DNA of 64,000 bases, from contig CBFGXE010000002.1 of assembly GCA_965652645.1 (NCBI GenBank), positions 62,001-126,000 of the forward strand, written 5' to 3'. Made by a program: the position numbers and the translations under genes. This document shows positions 18,294 to 26,914 of this stretch, piece by piece (position 1 is the stretch's first letter; every line of letters begins with the position of its first letter). The DNA comes from ZC4RG30 sp965652645. Its GTDB lineage: Bacteria > Pseudomonadota > Gammaproteobacteria > Steroidobacterales > Steroidobacteraceae. The notes under the pieces are model-generated. The model did no database searches, was not told the origin of the DNA, and saw only the letters and a list, made by a program, of their open reading frames with translations.

Positions 18294-19064
18294 ATGAATG
18301 TACTTCGCCTGATTGTTCCCGCTGTCGCGGCCCTCCTGCTGGGCTGCTCGCCCGCTTCCGAACCGGACAAGGCATCCGGGCCACCCGACCTTTCCGGCGT
18401 GTGGATGGCCTTCGCAACAGAGAATCCGGATGGCGGCGGCAACTCGCCGAGTTATTCCGACGAGGGCAAGGCCAGGCTCGATGCCTTCGCGAGCCAGTTC
18501 CGCTCCATCCCCGAAACCGGCGCCTGGTGCCTGGGCACCGGCATGCCCGGCGTGATGATGTCGCTGGTCACCTATCCCATCCAGATCGTGCAGACACCGA
18601 AGCTCATCGTGATGCTCGCCGAGCTGGAGATGCAGCTGCGCCGCGTGCATCTGGACGGCCGTGGACACGATGAGGACCTGCTGCCCTCCACTGCCGGCCA
18701 TTCCGTCGGCACCTGGGAGGGTGACACGCTTGTCATCGACACGGCGCTGCTGTCGGAATGGCAGGTGCGGCCGTGGCCGCGCTCGGACCAGGCGCACATC
18801 TCCGAGCGCGTATACCTGACGAAGCTGGGTGAAGTGCAGGCGCGCGCCACGGGCTTCATTGCCGACAGCGTCCGGCCGCCCGTCAACGATGACGTGCTGG
18901 TGGTGGAACTGACGCTCACGGACCCGGGCTATTACGACGGGCCCCAGCGGCGCAACATCTACTTCCAGCGCATGGACGACTCGGCCACGCTGGAATACCT
19001 GTGCACGACGGAGCACTGGCTCGACGCCCTGGAGAAGCAGCGCATCAAGCCGGAAGCGCTGTAG
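18294..19064 (+). CDS. Lipoprotein of unknown function
   Basis: 256 residues from ATG 18294, which begins a lipoprotein signal (MNVLRLIVPAVAALLLGC, lipobox LLGC). The mature part opens with PPDLSGVWMAF and includes a WEGDTLVIDT segment. Both patterns recur in a poorly described family of exported proteins found beside oxidoreductases in Acidobacteria and sphingomonad-like bacteria. The rest is predicted to be beta-rich, like a small barrel or lipocalin-type fold, but I cannot assign an activity. It starts 28 bases after the large hybrid kinase and probably shares its transcript. Confidence 0.7.
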   Translation: MNVLRLIVPAVAALLLGCSPASEPDKASGPPDLSGVWMAFATENPDGGGNSPSYSDEGKARLDAFASQFRSIPETGAWCLGTGMPGVMMSLVTYPIQIVQTPKLIVMLAELEMQLRRVHLDGRGHDEDLLPSTAGHSVGTWEGDTLVIDTALLSEWQVRPWPRSDQAHISERVYLTKLGEVQARATGFIADSVRPPVNDDVLVVELTLTDPGYYDGPQRRNIYFQRMDDSATLEYLCTTEHWLDALEKQRIKPEAL

Positions 19065-19177
19065 GAAAGCACCCACGGGGGAATGCGGCCGGCGGCACGC
19101 CGACGTTGGCACGCCGCTGACTCATCGCACGGCGGCCACGGCGCAGGCTGTCTCCCGTGGTCCACGGGAGCGCCGAC

Positions 19178-19513
19178 ATGCAACGCAATCACCTCGCGAT
19201 TTTCCTGCTGCTGGGCTTCGCAGCTGCCAGCGTGGCCATTGCCGCCGAACCGCGCGCCTCCACCGACAAGGTGAAGATCGACTTCGGCACCCTGGACAAG
19301 GACGCCGATGGCAGCCTCACGAAGGAGGAAGTGAAGGCCGTGGCTGAGCTGCAGCCGCTGTTCGACACGCTGGATGCCGACCACGACCGCGTGCTCTCGC
19401 AGCCGGAGTTCCAGCGCTGGCGCGGCGCCAGCACCAGTGCCGGCAAGGCACGCGACCCCACCACCGTGCCCGGCGGCAGTGCCGGCGCGCAGCACATGCC
19501 CGAAAGGGACTGA
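19178..19513 (+). CDS. Exported EF-hand calcium-binding protein
   Basis: 111 residues from ATG 19178, preceded by GGGAG and followed by a signal peptide (LAIFLLLGFAAASVAIAAEP). Two EF-hand loops follow. Loop 1, DKDADGSLTKEE, has all canonical ligand positions including Glu12. Loop 2, DADHDRVLSQPE, keeps Asp1/3/5 and Glu12 but has Arg in place of the usual Gly6. The C-terminal 30 residues are low-complexity (TTVPGGSAGAQ). It would bind Ca2+ in the periplasm; partners are unknown. It sits alone between the lipoprotein and the sialidase-fold gene. Confidence 0.85.
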   Translation: MQRNHLAIFLLLGFAAASVAIAAEPRASTDKVKIDFGTLDKDADGSLTKEEVKAVAELQPLFDTLDADHDRVLSQPEFQRWRGASTSAGKARDPTTVPGGSAGAQHMPERD

Positions 19514-19612
19514 GTCGACCGAGGCCGGTTCGAGCTCGTTCCGCCTGGGGCACGACAGGCGCGCGCGGCCCGCTACACTGGCGCGAAAGCACCAGGCAAC
19601 GGGGGATATTCC

Positions 19613-20848
19613 ATGCTCAGCCGCCGAAACCTGCTGGCCTCGGCATTGCCCGCCGCCATGCTGCCTGCCTGCACCGAAACGTCGCGCGCGGGCAGCGGCG
19701 CCCCGGCCATCCTGCACCGTTATGCCGCGCCGCGCCCGGCGAAGGACCTGGACCACCAGGTGGTCTACCGCAGGGAAGACGAGTTCTGCGCATGGACCTA
19801 CACGCGCGGCTTCTGGGAAGACGCCAGCGGCCACCTGATGCAGAACTTCGACGCGCTGACGGTGGACTACCGCGATCCTGACTTCATCAACCACAACAAT
19901 GTATTCCGCAATGCGCGTGGCAGGAAGCAGGTCACGGTGCGTTCTACCGACCGTGGACTGACCTGGAATGGCGAGGACCCGGAGGTGGACCTGCTGGCCG
20001 CCATCCCTGGCGCGAAGGCCTTCGCGGAGTCCGGGCCCATCGACTACCTGGACCGCAATGTGCTGCTGTATTCCTTCAGCCCGGGTTTCGGCACGCCGGC
20101 CGGGCGCGCGCCGGTGCAGGTATCAAAGGACGGCGGCCGCACCTGGTCGGCGCCCTCCGAGCTGCCGCTGGACGGCCTGCACTCCCTCACGGCGCACAAC
20201 TCGTACCTGGTGCGCCCCGACGGCCGCTGCCTGCTGTTCATGTTCGAGGTCACGGCCGAGGGACTGCGCCGGCCGCTGGTCTACGGCAGCCTCGACGGCG
20301 GCACGGAATTCCATTTCATGAGCTTCATCACACCCGAGAGGGACAGCCACCAGGCAGCGAAGAGCGGGCGCGAGGCCAGCAGCCTCGCCTTCAGCGGGCA
20401 CCGCTGGTTCTATCCGCGTGGCACGCTGCTGCGCAATGGCCGCATCCTGTGCACGCTGCGCTGCCAGCGCGATCCCACCGGCGACATGTGGACCGAGGTC
20501 TACAAGAGCGACGACGGCGGCCGCACCTGGGGTTTCCTCTCGCGCGTGAACGACTTCGGTGCGCCGGGCAGCCTGGTGCTGATGAGCGATGACCGGCTGG
20601 TGATGGTGTATGGCTACCGCACGCGCAACTACGGCATCCGTGCCGCGGTCAGCGAGGATGGCGGCGCGACCTGGGGCGGCGAGCTGATCATCCGCGACGA
20701 CGGCGGAAGCTGGGACCTGGGGTATCCGAATGCCTGGGAAGTCGCACCCGGCAAGGTGGGCTGCATCTACTACTTCAACAGCCGGGACGACGAGCTGCAG
20801 GTGAACGGGGGCAAGCGCCACATCGCCCGCAGCATCTTCTCTATCTGA
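19613..20848 (+). CDS. Sialidase-superfamily (Asp-box/BNR) lipoprotein
   Basis: 411 residues. The N-terminus MLSRRNLLASALPAAMLPAC combines a twin-arginine motif with a lipobox (LPAC). The body carries at least four Asp-boxes of the form SxDxGxTW: STDRGLTW, SKDGGRTW, SDDGGRTW and SEDGGATW, diagnostic of a six-bladed sialidase-type propeller. The family contains exo-sialidases, BNR-repeat glycan-active enzymes and non-catalytic propellers. The conserved Arg triad and Tyr/Glu pair of true sialidases cannot be confirmed by eye, so the glycan substrate is open. Its stop overlaps by 8 bases the 3' end of the convergent exported protein. The ABC sugar importer begins 0.75 kb downstream, but a shared role is not shown. 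Confidence 0.8.
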   Translation: MLSRRNLLASALPAAMLPACTETSRAGSGAPAILHRYAAPRPAKDLDHQVVYRREDEFCAWTYTRGFWEDASGHLMQNFDALTVDYRDPDFINHNNVFRNARGRKQVTVRSTDRGLTWNGEDPEVDLLAAIPGAKAFAESGPIDYLDRNVLLYSFSPGFGTPAGRAPVQVSKDGGRTWSAPSELPLDGLHSLTAHNSYLVRPDGRCLLFMFEVTAEGLRRPLVYGSLDGGTEFHFMSFITPERDSHQAAKSGREASSLAFSGHRWFYPRGTLLRNGRILCTLRCQRDPTGDMWTEVYKSDDGGRTWGFLSRVNDFGAPGSLVLMSDDRLVMVYGYRTRNYGIRAAVSEDGGATWGGELIIRDDGGSWDLGYPNAWEVAPGKVGCIYYFNSRDDELQVNGGKRHIARSIFSI

Positions 20849-21407
20849 GGTCGGAGTCACGGCAGGGGCGGTTGGCCACCTTGGGCTCCACGGGGCGCGG
20901 GGGCCTGGGGCCGGCGGCTGCCGCATCGACCTGGCGCAGCTCGTTCCAGCGGGTGACGGCGGCCATCCACTGCTGCAGGTCCTGCTTGTGTTGTGCCACC
21001 CGGGCACGCGCGTCGGGATCATCCCCGCAATATTTCAGCGTGACGGCCACGTCGCCCGCCGCGGGCAGGGTCTCGAGCACCTGCGCGAGGTTCGGGACCC
21101 AGACTTCCAGCGCGGCCTCGCCCCGCCAGACCACGCGCGGCCATTCCTCGCGCGCGCGCGGCACGGCGATGGCGGCAACCCGGGTGCCCTCCAGCGGCGC
21201 GGCAGCCTCCCCCACGAAGACCGTCACGGCCGCAGCCACGCCACCGCCGGCTGTCTCGCAGACCTGGTGCTGCACGCTGGCCGCCAGCCCGCCCGCGGGC
21301 GAGGTGCTGACGGTGGATGCGGATTGTTCGCAGGTGCGCCCGGCCGCGCCGGCCAGCGCCGGGGCCAGCAGCGTTGCGAACAGCAGGATGGAGCTTCTTG
21401 CCAGCAT
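20841..21407 (-). CDS. Exported protein of unknown function
   Basis: 188 residues from ATG 21407; the longer frame to 21503 is rejected because a good signal peptide starts here (MLARSSILLFATLLAPALAGAAG). The mature protein has Cys in RTCEQS, VCETAG, LKYCGDD and NRPCRDSD, giving four cysteines that could form two disulfides. A stretch of small and acidic residues leads to a C-terminal helix (VAQHKQDLQQWMAAVTRWNELRQ) and a proline-rich tail (GPRPPRPVEPKV). I do not recognise the family. It shares a 185-base divergent control region with xylF. Confidence 0.65.
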   Translation of the reverse strand: MLARSSILLFATLLAPALAGAAGRTCEQSASTVSTSPAGGLAASVQHQVCETAGGGVAAAVTVFVGEAAAPLEGTRVAAIAVPRAREEWPRVVWRGEAALEVWVPNLAQVLETLPAAGDVAVTLKYCGDDPDARARVAQHKQDLQQWMAAVTRWNELRQVDAAAAGPRPPRPVEPKVANRPCRDSDLR

Positions 21408-21592
21408 GACACCACTATACGGGCGGTCTTCCACACTTTGAGCGCGTGGGGAGGGGCGAAGTTCCTGCAGCGCCCTGCAGTGCCGGCAGCTTGGTTCCTT
21501 CACCTGTGCGAGTCAGGCACAATGCCGTTGCCGCTGGCAGCAGCGGCCCGCAGGGGGCGTTGTTCCCACCCATAGAAAAAACCGAGGGTGAC

Positions 21593-22630
21593 GTGCAGAA
21601 ATCTCCGTTGATCCTGTCCGCCGTGATGGCAGCGCTGGTGCTGGCCGGATGTTCAGGCCGCGATGGCGACGCGGCAGGATCCGCGCGCGCCTGCGTGATC
21701 CTGCCCGATGCCTCCTCCTCGCCCCGCTGGGAATCGCTGGACCGGCCCGCGCTGGCCAGCGGGCTTGAACAGGCCGGCTTCTCCTCCGACATCCAGAACG
21801 CGCAGGGCGACACGGGCAAGTTCGCCACCATCGCCGACCAGCAGCTGGCCAGGGGCTGCGGCGTGATGCTGCTCATCGACCACAACGGCGCCGGCGCGGC
21901 CGTGGCCGCCCGCGCCCGCCAGCAGGGCATCCCCGTGATCGCCTATGACCGCCCCATTCCCGGCGCGGACTACTACGTATCCTTCGACAACGAGCAAGTC
22001 GGCGAACTGGAAGGCCGGTCGATCGTCGACGGGCTGGTCGCGGCCGGCAAGGATCCGGCGCGCGCCGTGGTGGTCTACATGGGCGGCGACCCGGCCGACG
22101 GCAACGCGAAGATGTTCCGCGAAGGCGCGCACCGCGTGATGAGCGCAGCCGGCATCAAGCCGGCACAGGAGCCGCCGGGCGTGTGGGACAGCAACAGGTC
22201 GGCCACCCATTTCGAGCAGGCGCTCACCGCGCTGGGCGGCAAGGTCGATGCCGTCTGGGCAGCCAACGACACCAACGCGGCCGGCGTCATCACCGTACTC
22301 GACAAGAACCAGCTGCGCGTTCCCGTGTCCGGCCAGGATGCTTCCATCGCCGGCCTGCAGAACGTGCTGCTGGGCAAGCAGGCCGCGACGGTATGGAAGC
22401 CCGCCGCGATCGAGGCGCGGGCCGGCGTCGAGACCGCCGTGGCGCTGCTGAAGGGCGAGAAACCCGTTGCCAGCAAGGCGCTGGAAGATGGCACGCCCTA
22501 CATTTCCGTCGAGCCCATCCTGGTGGGTCCGGAGCAGGTGAAGGATGTGGTCGCCGCCGGCGATGCCAGCGCGGCCGCCGTCTGCACCGCCGACGTCGCC
22601 GCCGCATGCACGAAGTACGGCGTGCAGTAG
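21593..22630 (+). CDS. xylF: Sugar ABC transporter substrate-binding lipoprotein (xylose-type)
   Basis: 345 residues from GTG 21593, just after CGAGGG. The next codons form a lipoprotein signal (VQKSPLILSAVMAALVLAGC, lipobox LAGC). The periplasmic-binding fold of the ribose/xylose class follows: LDRPALASGLEQAGF, then GCGVMLLIDHNGAGAAVAARA, GIPVIAYDRPI, YVSFDNEQVGELEGR, and near the C-terminus WAANDTNAAGV and VSGQDASIAGLQNVLLGKQAATVWK. The YDRPI and SGQDAS blocks are typical of XylF. It captures xylose for the permease encoded next. The gene order binding protein, ATPase, permease, the short gaps (16 bases, then a 4-base overlap) and the nearby xylose-catabolic genes support xylose as the substrate. 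Confidence 0.85.
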   Translation: MQKSPLILSAVMAALVLAGCSGRDGDAAGSARACVILPDASSSPRWESLDRPALASGLEQAGFSSDIQNAQGDTGKFATIADQQLARGCGVMLLIDHNGAGAAVAARARQQGIPVIAYDRPIPGADYYVSFDNEQVGELEGRSIVDGLVAAGKDPARAVVVYMGGDPADGNAKMFREGAHRVMSAAGIKPAQEPPGVWDSNRSATHFEQALTALGGKVDAVWAANDTNAAGVITVLDKNQLRVPVSGQDASIAGLQNVLLGKQAATVWKPAAIEARAGVETAVALLKGEKPVASKALEDGTPYISVEPILVGPEQVKDVVAAGDASAAAVCTADVAAACTKYGVQ

Positions 22631-22646
22631 GAGAGCGCACGCCGGC

Positions 22647-23399
22647 ATGGTGCATCCACTCATCGAGCTCACCGGCGTCCGCAAGAGCTTCGGCCCCGTC
22701 ACCGTCCTGAAGGGCGTTGACCTCACCATCCACCCGGGCACCATCACGGCACTGGTCGGCGACAACGGCGCAGGCAAGTCCACGCTCATCAAGGGCCTGG
22801 CTGGCGTGCAGCCCTATGACGAAGGCGTGGTGAAGTTCGACGGCGAGGTCGTGCAGCTGCGCTCCCCGCGCGATGCCTCAAGCCTCGGCATCGAGGTGGT
22901 CTACCAGGACCTCGCGCTGTGCGACAACCTCGACATCGTGCAGAACATGTTCCTGGGGCGCGAGGAGCTGTGCGCGGGCACCTTCGACGAGGGTCGCATG
23001 GAGCGCGAGGCCTCCGCGACGCTGCGCTCGCTGTCGGTGCGGACGGTGCAGTCGGTGCGGCAGAAGGTGTCCTCGCTGTCCGGCGGACAGCGCCAGACCG
23101 TTGCCATCGCGCGCGCGGTGCTGAAGAAGGCCCGACTGGTGATCCTGGATGAACCCACCGCGGCGCTGGGCGTGGCGCAGACCGCACAGGTGCTCGCGCT
23201 GGTGAAGCGCCTCGCCGGGCAGGGCGTGGCAGTACTCATCATCAGCCACAACCTGGCGGACGTGTTCAGCGTGGCCGACCAGATCGCCGTACTTTACCTG
23301 GGACAGATGGTGGCCTCGCTGAAGCCCGCCGAGACCGACAGCAACGAGGTGATCGGCTACATCACCGGCCTGCGCGCCGCCGCGGATAGCGCCGCGTGA
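22647..23399 (+). CDS. xylG: Sugar ABC transporter ATP-binding protein, single-domain form
   Basis: 250 residues. One complete ABC ATPase: Walker A GDNGAGKST (about residues 40-48), Q-loop region VVYQDLALCDNLD, signature LSGGQRQ, Walker B LVILDEPTAALG and H-loop IISHN. E. coli XylG and most CUT2-family ATPases are fusions of two ABC domains (about 500 residues). This one has a single domain, so the importer would use a homodimer, as known for Sinorhizobium FrcA. The ATG at 22647 follows a GGAGAG site, and the stop overlaps the permease start (GTGA). No remnant of a second domain is seen in the downstream DNA. Confidence 0.87.
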   Translation: MVHPLIELTGVRKSFGPVTVLKGVDLTIHPGTITALVGDNGAGKSTLIKGLAGVQPYDEGVVKFDGEVVQLRSPRDASSLGIEVVYQDLALCDNLDIVQNMFLGREELCAGTFDEGRMEREASATLRSLSVRTVQSVRQKVSSLSGGQRQTVAIARAVLKKARLVILDEPTAALGVAQTAQVLALVKRLAGQGVAVLIISHNLADVFSVADQIAVLYLGQMVASLKPAETDSNEVIGYITGLRAAADSAA

Positions 23400-24646
23400 A
23401 CCAGCCGCAGGGGGACTTGACCGGCAGCGGCCGCAATGGCGGCGTGGGCAATCACTTCCGCGCCTGGCTGGCGCGCGTGCGCAATGGCGAGATGGGCGCC
23501 CTGCCCGCCATCCTGGGACTGGTGCTGCTGGTGATCCTGTTCACCGCACTGAGCCCCTACTTCCTCTCCGAGCGCAACTTCGCGAACCTGCTCACGCAGG
23601 CCGCCACGCTGGTGATGCTGGCCATGGCACTGGTGTTCGTGATCCTGCTGGGAGAGATCGACCTTTCCGCCGGCGTCACCTCCGGCGTGGCGATGTGCCT
23701 GTTCGTGGTGCTGATGGCGCCGGACGGCACCGCGCTGGGCTGGATTCCCGCGCTGTCGCTCTCGCTGCTGGCCGGCGCCGCCATCGGCACCTTCATCGGC
23801 TTCTTCGTGGCACGCGTGGGCATTCCCTCCTTCGTGGTCACGCTGGGCCTGTTCCTCGGCCTGCAGGGGCTGGAACTGATCCTGATCGGCACCGGCGGCG
23901 TCTACCGCATCACCACGCCCGAGGTGCTGGCCATCATGAACAGCAACCTCCCGCCCACGGGCGGCTGGCTGCTGCTGGCGGTGGTGCTGGGGATCTCGGC
24001 CGCCACCGCCTGGTGGGACCGCAGCCGCCGCACCCGCGCCGGAGTGCCGAACAGCACCCCGGCGCTGCTGTGGATCCGGCTCGCGGCCATCCTGGTGCTG
24101 GGTGGCGCGGCGGTGTACCTGCTCAACCAGGACCGCGGCACCGGCGCCGTCTCCGTGCAGGGCGTGCCCATCGTGGTGCCCGTCACGCTGGCCATCCTGT
24201 GGCTGGGCACCTTCGTGCTCGACCGCACGCGCTTCGGGCGCTACATCTACGCCATCGGCGGCAATGCGGAGGCCGCGCGGCGCGCAGGCATCAAGGTGGT
24301 GATGATCCGCTGGTGCGCCTTCATCGTTTGCTCCACGCTGGCGGTGGTGTCGGGCCTCTTCAGCGCCAGCAAGGTGGGATCGGTGGACGCGGCCTTCGGC
24401 CGCGACATCGTGCTCAGCGGCGTGGCCGCCGCGGTGGTGGGTGGCGTGAGCCTGTTCGGCGGGCGCGGACGGCTGCTGCAGGCGGCCATCGGCGCACTGG
24501 TGGTCGCGGTGATCACCAACGGGCTGGGCCTGCTGAACCTGCCGGGCGGCGTGAACTACCTGGTCACCGGCGGGGTGCTGATCCTGGCCGCCACCGTGGA
24601 TGCCCTGTCGCGGATGCGGCGCGGGGCTTCCGGCGCCCGCCCCTGA
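23396..24646 (+). CDS. xylH: Sugar ABC transporter permease (XylH-type)
   Basis: 416 residues, GTG start overlapping the xylG stop by 4 bases. After a hydrophilic N-terminus (about 40 residues) there are roughly ten hydrophobic segments, for example LGLVLLVILFTALSPYF and LVMLAMALVFVILLGEIDLSAG. The blocks LLGEIDLSAGVTSG, FVVTLGLFLGLQGL and the C-terminal SGVAAAVVGGVSLFGGRG are hallmark CUT2 permease motifs. A central insert (about 195-255) with two extra hydrophobic stretches separated by WWDRSRRTRAG is a feature of XylH-like permeases. It forms the inner-membrane channel with XylG. It ends 28 bases before the stop of the convergent GH3 gene. Confidence 0.88.
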   Translation: MNQPQGDLTGSGRNGGVGNHFRAWLARVRNGEMGALPAILGLVLLVILFTALSPYFLSERNFANLLTQAATLVMLAMALVFVILLGEIDLSAGVTSGVAMCLFVVLMAPDGTALGWIPALSLSLLAGAAIGTFIGFFVARVGIPSFVVTLGLFLGLQGLELILIGTGGVYRITTPEVLAIMNSNLPPTGGWLLLAVVLGISAATAWWDRSRRTRAGVPNSTPALLWIRLAAILVLGGAAVYLLNQDRGTGAVSVQGVPIVVPVTLAILWLGTFVLDRTRFGRYIYAIGGNAEAARRAGIKVVMIRWCAFIVCSTLAVVSGLFSASKVGSVDAAFGRDIVLSGVAAAVVGGVSLFGGRGRLLQAAIGALVVAVITNGLGLLNLPGGVNYLVTGGVLILAATVDALSRMRRGASGARP

Positions 24647-24666
24647 GCCCGACCCTGAGCCCGACC
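24643..24666 (+). repeat. Tandem duplication of a 12-base unit at the xylH stop
   Basis: CTGAGCCCGACC occurs twice back to back (24643-24654, 24655-24666). The xylH TGA lies in the first copy, so the second copy is non-coding. It is likely a replication-slippage event in the short convergent gap. Confidence 0.8.
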
Positions 24667-24674
24667 CTGGCGCC

Positions 24675-26912
24675 TCAGCGCACCTCGAAGCGGCGTGCCA
24701 GGCGCACGTCGCCACTGGATGCGCCGAGCTGCACTTCGTAGCTGCCCGGGTCCACGGCGTACTGCTGTCGTTCCTCGTCGTAATAACGCAGGTCCGTGCC
24801 AGGGCGGATGTCGAAGCTGACCCGGCGCTGCTCGCCAGGCCGCAGGGTGAGGCGCCGGATGCCGCGCAGGTCCTTGTTCGTCCGCGCATGCGGCGTGCCA
24901 TCGGCGCGCAGGTAAAGCTGCACCACCACGTCGCCGGTACGCGTACCGGTATTGCGCACCCGGGCCGTGACGCGCAGCCGGCCATCCCGCGACACGCGCG
25001 CGCGGCTCAGCGACAGGTCCGACCAGGAGAACTGCGTGTATGACAGGCCGTGACCGAAGGGGTACAGCGGCGTGCCGCGGAAGTAGCGGTAGGTGCGCCC
25101 TTCCATGTGGTAGTCATCGAAGTCCGGCAGCGGCGTATCGGCGCTGTAGAAGGTCACCGGCAGCCGTCCACCCGGGTCCGCATCGCCGAACAGCACGTCG
25201 GCCACGGCGCTGCCGCCCCGCTGGCCGGGATACCAGGCGAACAGGATGGCCGGCAGGTTCTGCTGCGCCCAGTCCACCGCCATCGCCGAGCCGGCAGTGA
25301 GCACCAGTACCACCGGCTTGCCGGTGGCATGCAGCGCCTCGAGCAGGCGCTGCTGCGAGGCGGGAAGCCTGAGGTCGGTGCGGTCGCCGCCGGCAAAGCC
25401 GGGCAGGTCCACGCGCATCTCCTCGCCCTCGATCTGGCTGGTGAGCCCGCCCACGAACACCACGACGTCGGCGCGCCGCGCCGCTTCCACGGCCGCCTCC
25501 GCAGAGGGCGCAGGCGCAGCGGCGGCCGGGCCGGCTGCATCCCCGGGCACAGCGCCCGGCGCACCGGCAACGGGCCGTTCGACCAGTCCCTCCACCAGCT
25601 CCGCGCCCCGCTCATGGATCACCTCCGCCTGCGGCACCGCCTCGCGGATGCCCTGCAGAATCGTGACCGGCGCGGCCGGCGTGCCGTTGTAGTTGCCCAG
25701 CAGCGCATTGACGCTGTCGGCCGTGGGACCGATGACGGCGATGCGCCGCACCGACTTCGACAGCGGCAGCACGCCATCGTTCTTCAGCAGCACCAGCGAC
25801 TGGCGCGCGGCACGGCGCGCGAGTTCGTCATGCGCGGGCGCCTGGTTCACGGCATACGGCGTCTTCGCCCAGGGCACGCGATCCGGCGGATCGAACATTC
25901 CCAGGCGCATGCGCGCCGTCATCAGGCGCGTCAGGGCCACGTCGACATCGCGTTCGGTGACCAGGCCGTCCTGCACCGCCTTCACCAGCGCCGAGTAGGT
26001 GCGGCCGCAGTTCAGGTCGTTGCCGTTCTTCAGGGCCAGCGCCGAGGCGGCCTCCGCCGAATCGTTGATGCGATGGGTGCGGTAGATGTCACCCACCGAA
26101 TCACAGTCCGACACCACGTAGCCCCTGAAGCCCCACTGCCCGCGCAGGATGTCTCCCAGCAGGCGCGGGCTGGCCGTGGCCGAATCCCCGTTCACCCGGT
26201 TGTAGGCGCCCATCACGGCATTCACGCCCGCCTCCTTCACCAGCGCCTCGAAGGCCGGCAGGTAGGTCTCGTGCAGGTCGCGCTCGGTGGGACGCGCGTC
26301 GAACTCGTGGCGCGAGGATTCCGGCCCGCTGTGCACGGCGAAGTGCTTGGCCGTGGCATCCACCTTGGTGTAGCGCCGGTGTTCCCCCTGCAGCCCGCGC
26401 ACGAAAGCCACGCCCATGCGCGCGGTGAGGAAGGGATCCTCGCCGTAGGTTTCCTGGCCGCGGCCCCAGCGCGGGTCGCGGAAGATGTTGATGTTCGGTG
26501 ACCAGAAGGTCAGGCCCTGGTAGCGCGCATGCCTGTCCTGGCGGAGGAACTCGTTGTGCTTGGCGCGCGCCTCGTCGCTGATCACGGTGGCGACCTCGTG
26601 CATCAGGTCCACGTCGAAGGTGGCCGCCAGGCCGATGGCCTGCGGGAACACAGTGGCCTCGCCCGCGCGCGCCACGCCGTGCAGCGCCTCGTTCCACCAG
26701 TCATAGGCGGGAATATCCAGGCGCGGAATGGCCGGGGCGGCGTTCTGCATCTGCCCGACCTTCTCCTCCAGCGTCATGCGCGACACCAGGTCCGCGGCAC
26801 GCGCCTCGAAGCTGCGGCCGGTGTCCAGCCACGGCGCATCGGGCGCGGCGCCGCCAGCCAGGCAGGAGGCCAGCAGTCCCAGGCAGACCAGCATTTGCCG
26901 CGTGGCGCGCAT
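24675..26912 (-). CDS. Glycoside hydrolase family 3 beta-xylosidase/beta-glucosidase, exported
   Basis: 745 residues from ATG 26912, where a signal peptide begins (MRATRQMLVCLGLLASCLAG). The GH3 N-terminal barrel is recognisable: MTLEEKVGQMQNAAPAIPRL, YDWWNEALHGVARAG, FWSPNINIFRDPRWGRGQET, then the nucleophile Asp region GYVVSDCDSVGDI. The second domain (VLLKNDGVLPL, then LLGNYNGTP) and the C-terminal fibronectin-like domain (YPFGHGLSYTQF) follow. SDCDSV at the nucleophile and NEALHGV are typical of the beta-xylosidase branch. It would release xylose from xylo-oligosaccharides in the periplasm or outside. It is the last gene of the xylB-xylA-aguA-GH3 operon, starting 2 bases after the aguA stop. 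A proline/alanine-rich insert interrupts the middle (about 450-475). Confidence 0.9.
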   Translation of the reverse strand: MRATRQMLVCLGLLASCLAGGAAPDAPWLDTGRSFEARAADLVSRMTLEEKVGQMQNAAPAIPRLDIPAYDWWNEALHGVARAGEATVFPQAIGLAATFDVDLMHEVATVISDEARAKHNEFLRQDRHARYQGLTFWSPNINIFRDPRWGRGQETYGEDPFLTARMGVAFVRGLQGEHRRYTKVDATAKHFAVHSGPESSRHEFDARPTERDLHETYLPAFEALVKEAGVNAVMGAYNRVNGDSATASPRLLGDILRGQWGFRGYVVSDCDSVGDIYRTHRINDSAEAASALALKNGNDLNCGRTYSALVKAVQDGLVTERDVDVALTRLMTARMRLGMFDPPDRVPWAKTPYAVNQAPAHDELARRAARQSLVLLKNDGVLPLSKSVRRIAVIGPTADSVNALLGNYNGTPAAPVTILQGIREAVPQAEVIHERGAELVEGLVERPVAGAPGAVPGDAAGPAAAAPAPSAEAAVEAARRADVVVFVGGLTSQIEGEEMRVDLPGFAGGDRTDLRLPASQQRLLEALHATGKPVVLVLTAGSAMAVDWAQQNLPAILFAWYPGQRGGSAVADVLFGDADPGGRLPVTFYSADTPLPDFDDYHMEGRTYRYFRGTPLYPFGHGLSYTQFSWSDLSLSRARVSRDGRLRVTARVRNTGTRTGDVVVQLYLRADGTPHARTNKDLRGIRRLTLRPGEQRRVSFDIRPGTDLRYYDEERQQYAVDPGSYEVQLGASSGDVRLARRFEVR

Positions 26913-26914
26913 GT

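Noticed and set aside
13475..18442. Very long open frame on the minus strand (about 1650 codons) antisense to the dehydrogenase and hybrid kinase genes
   Set aside because: It is an artefact of high GC at third positions in the opposite genes; it has His/Gln/Arg-rich composition, no domain and no ribosome-binding site.
19613..20848. True sialidase assignment for the Asp-box lipoprotein
   Set aside because: Asp-boxes show the propeller fold, but the catalytic Arg triad, Tyr and Glu could not be placed, so only the superfamily is stated.
24643..24666. Short tandem repeat as a regulatory or CRISPR-like element
   Set aside because: Two copies only, one inside the xylH stop; a slippage duplication explains it.
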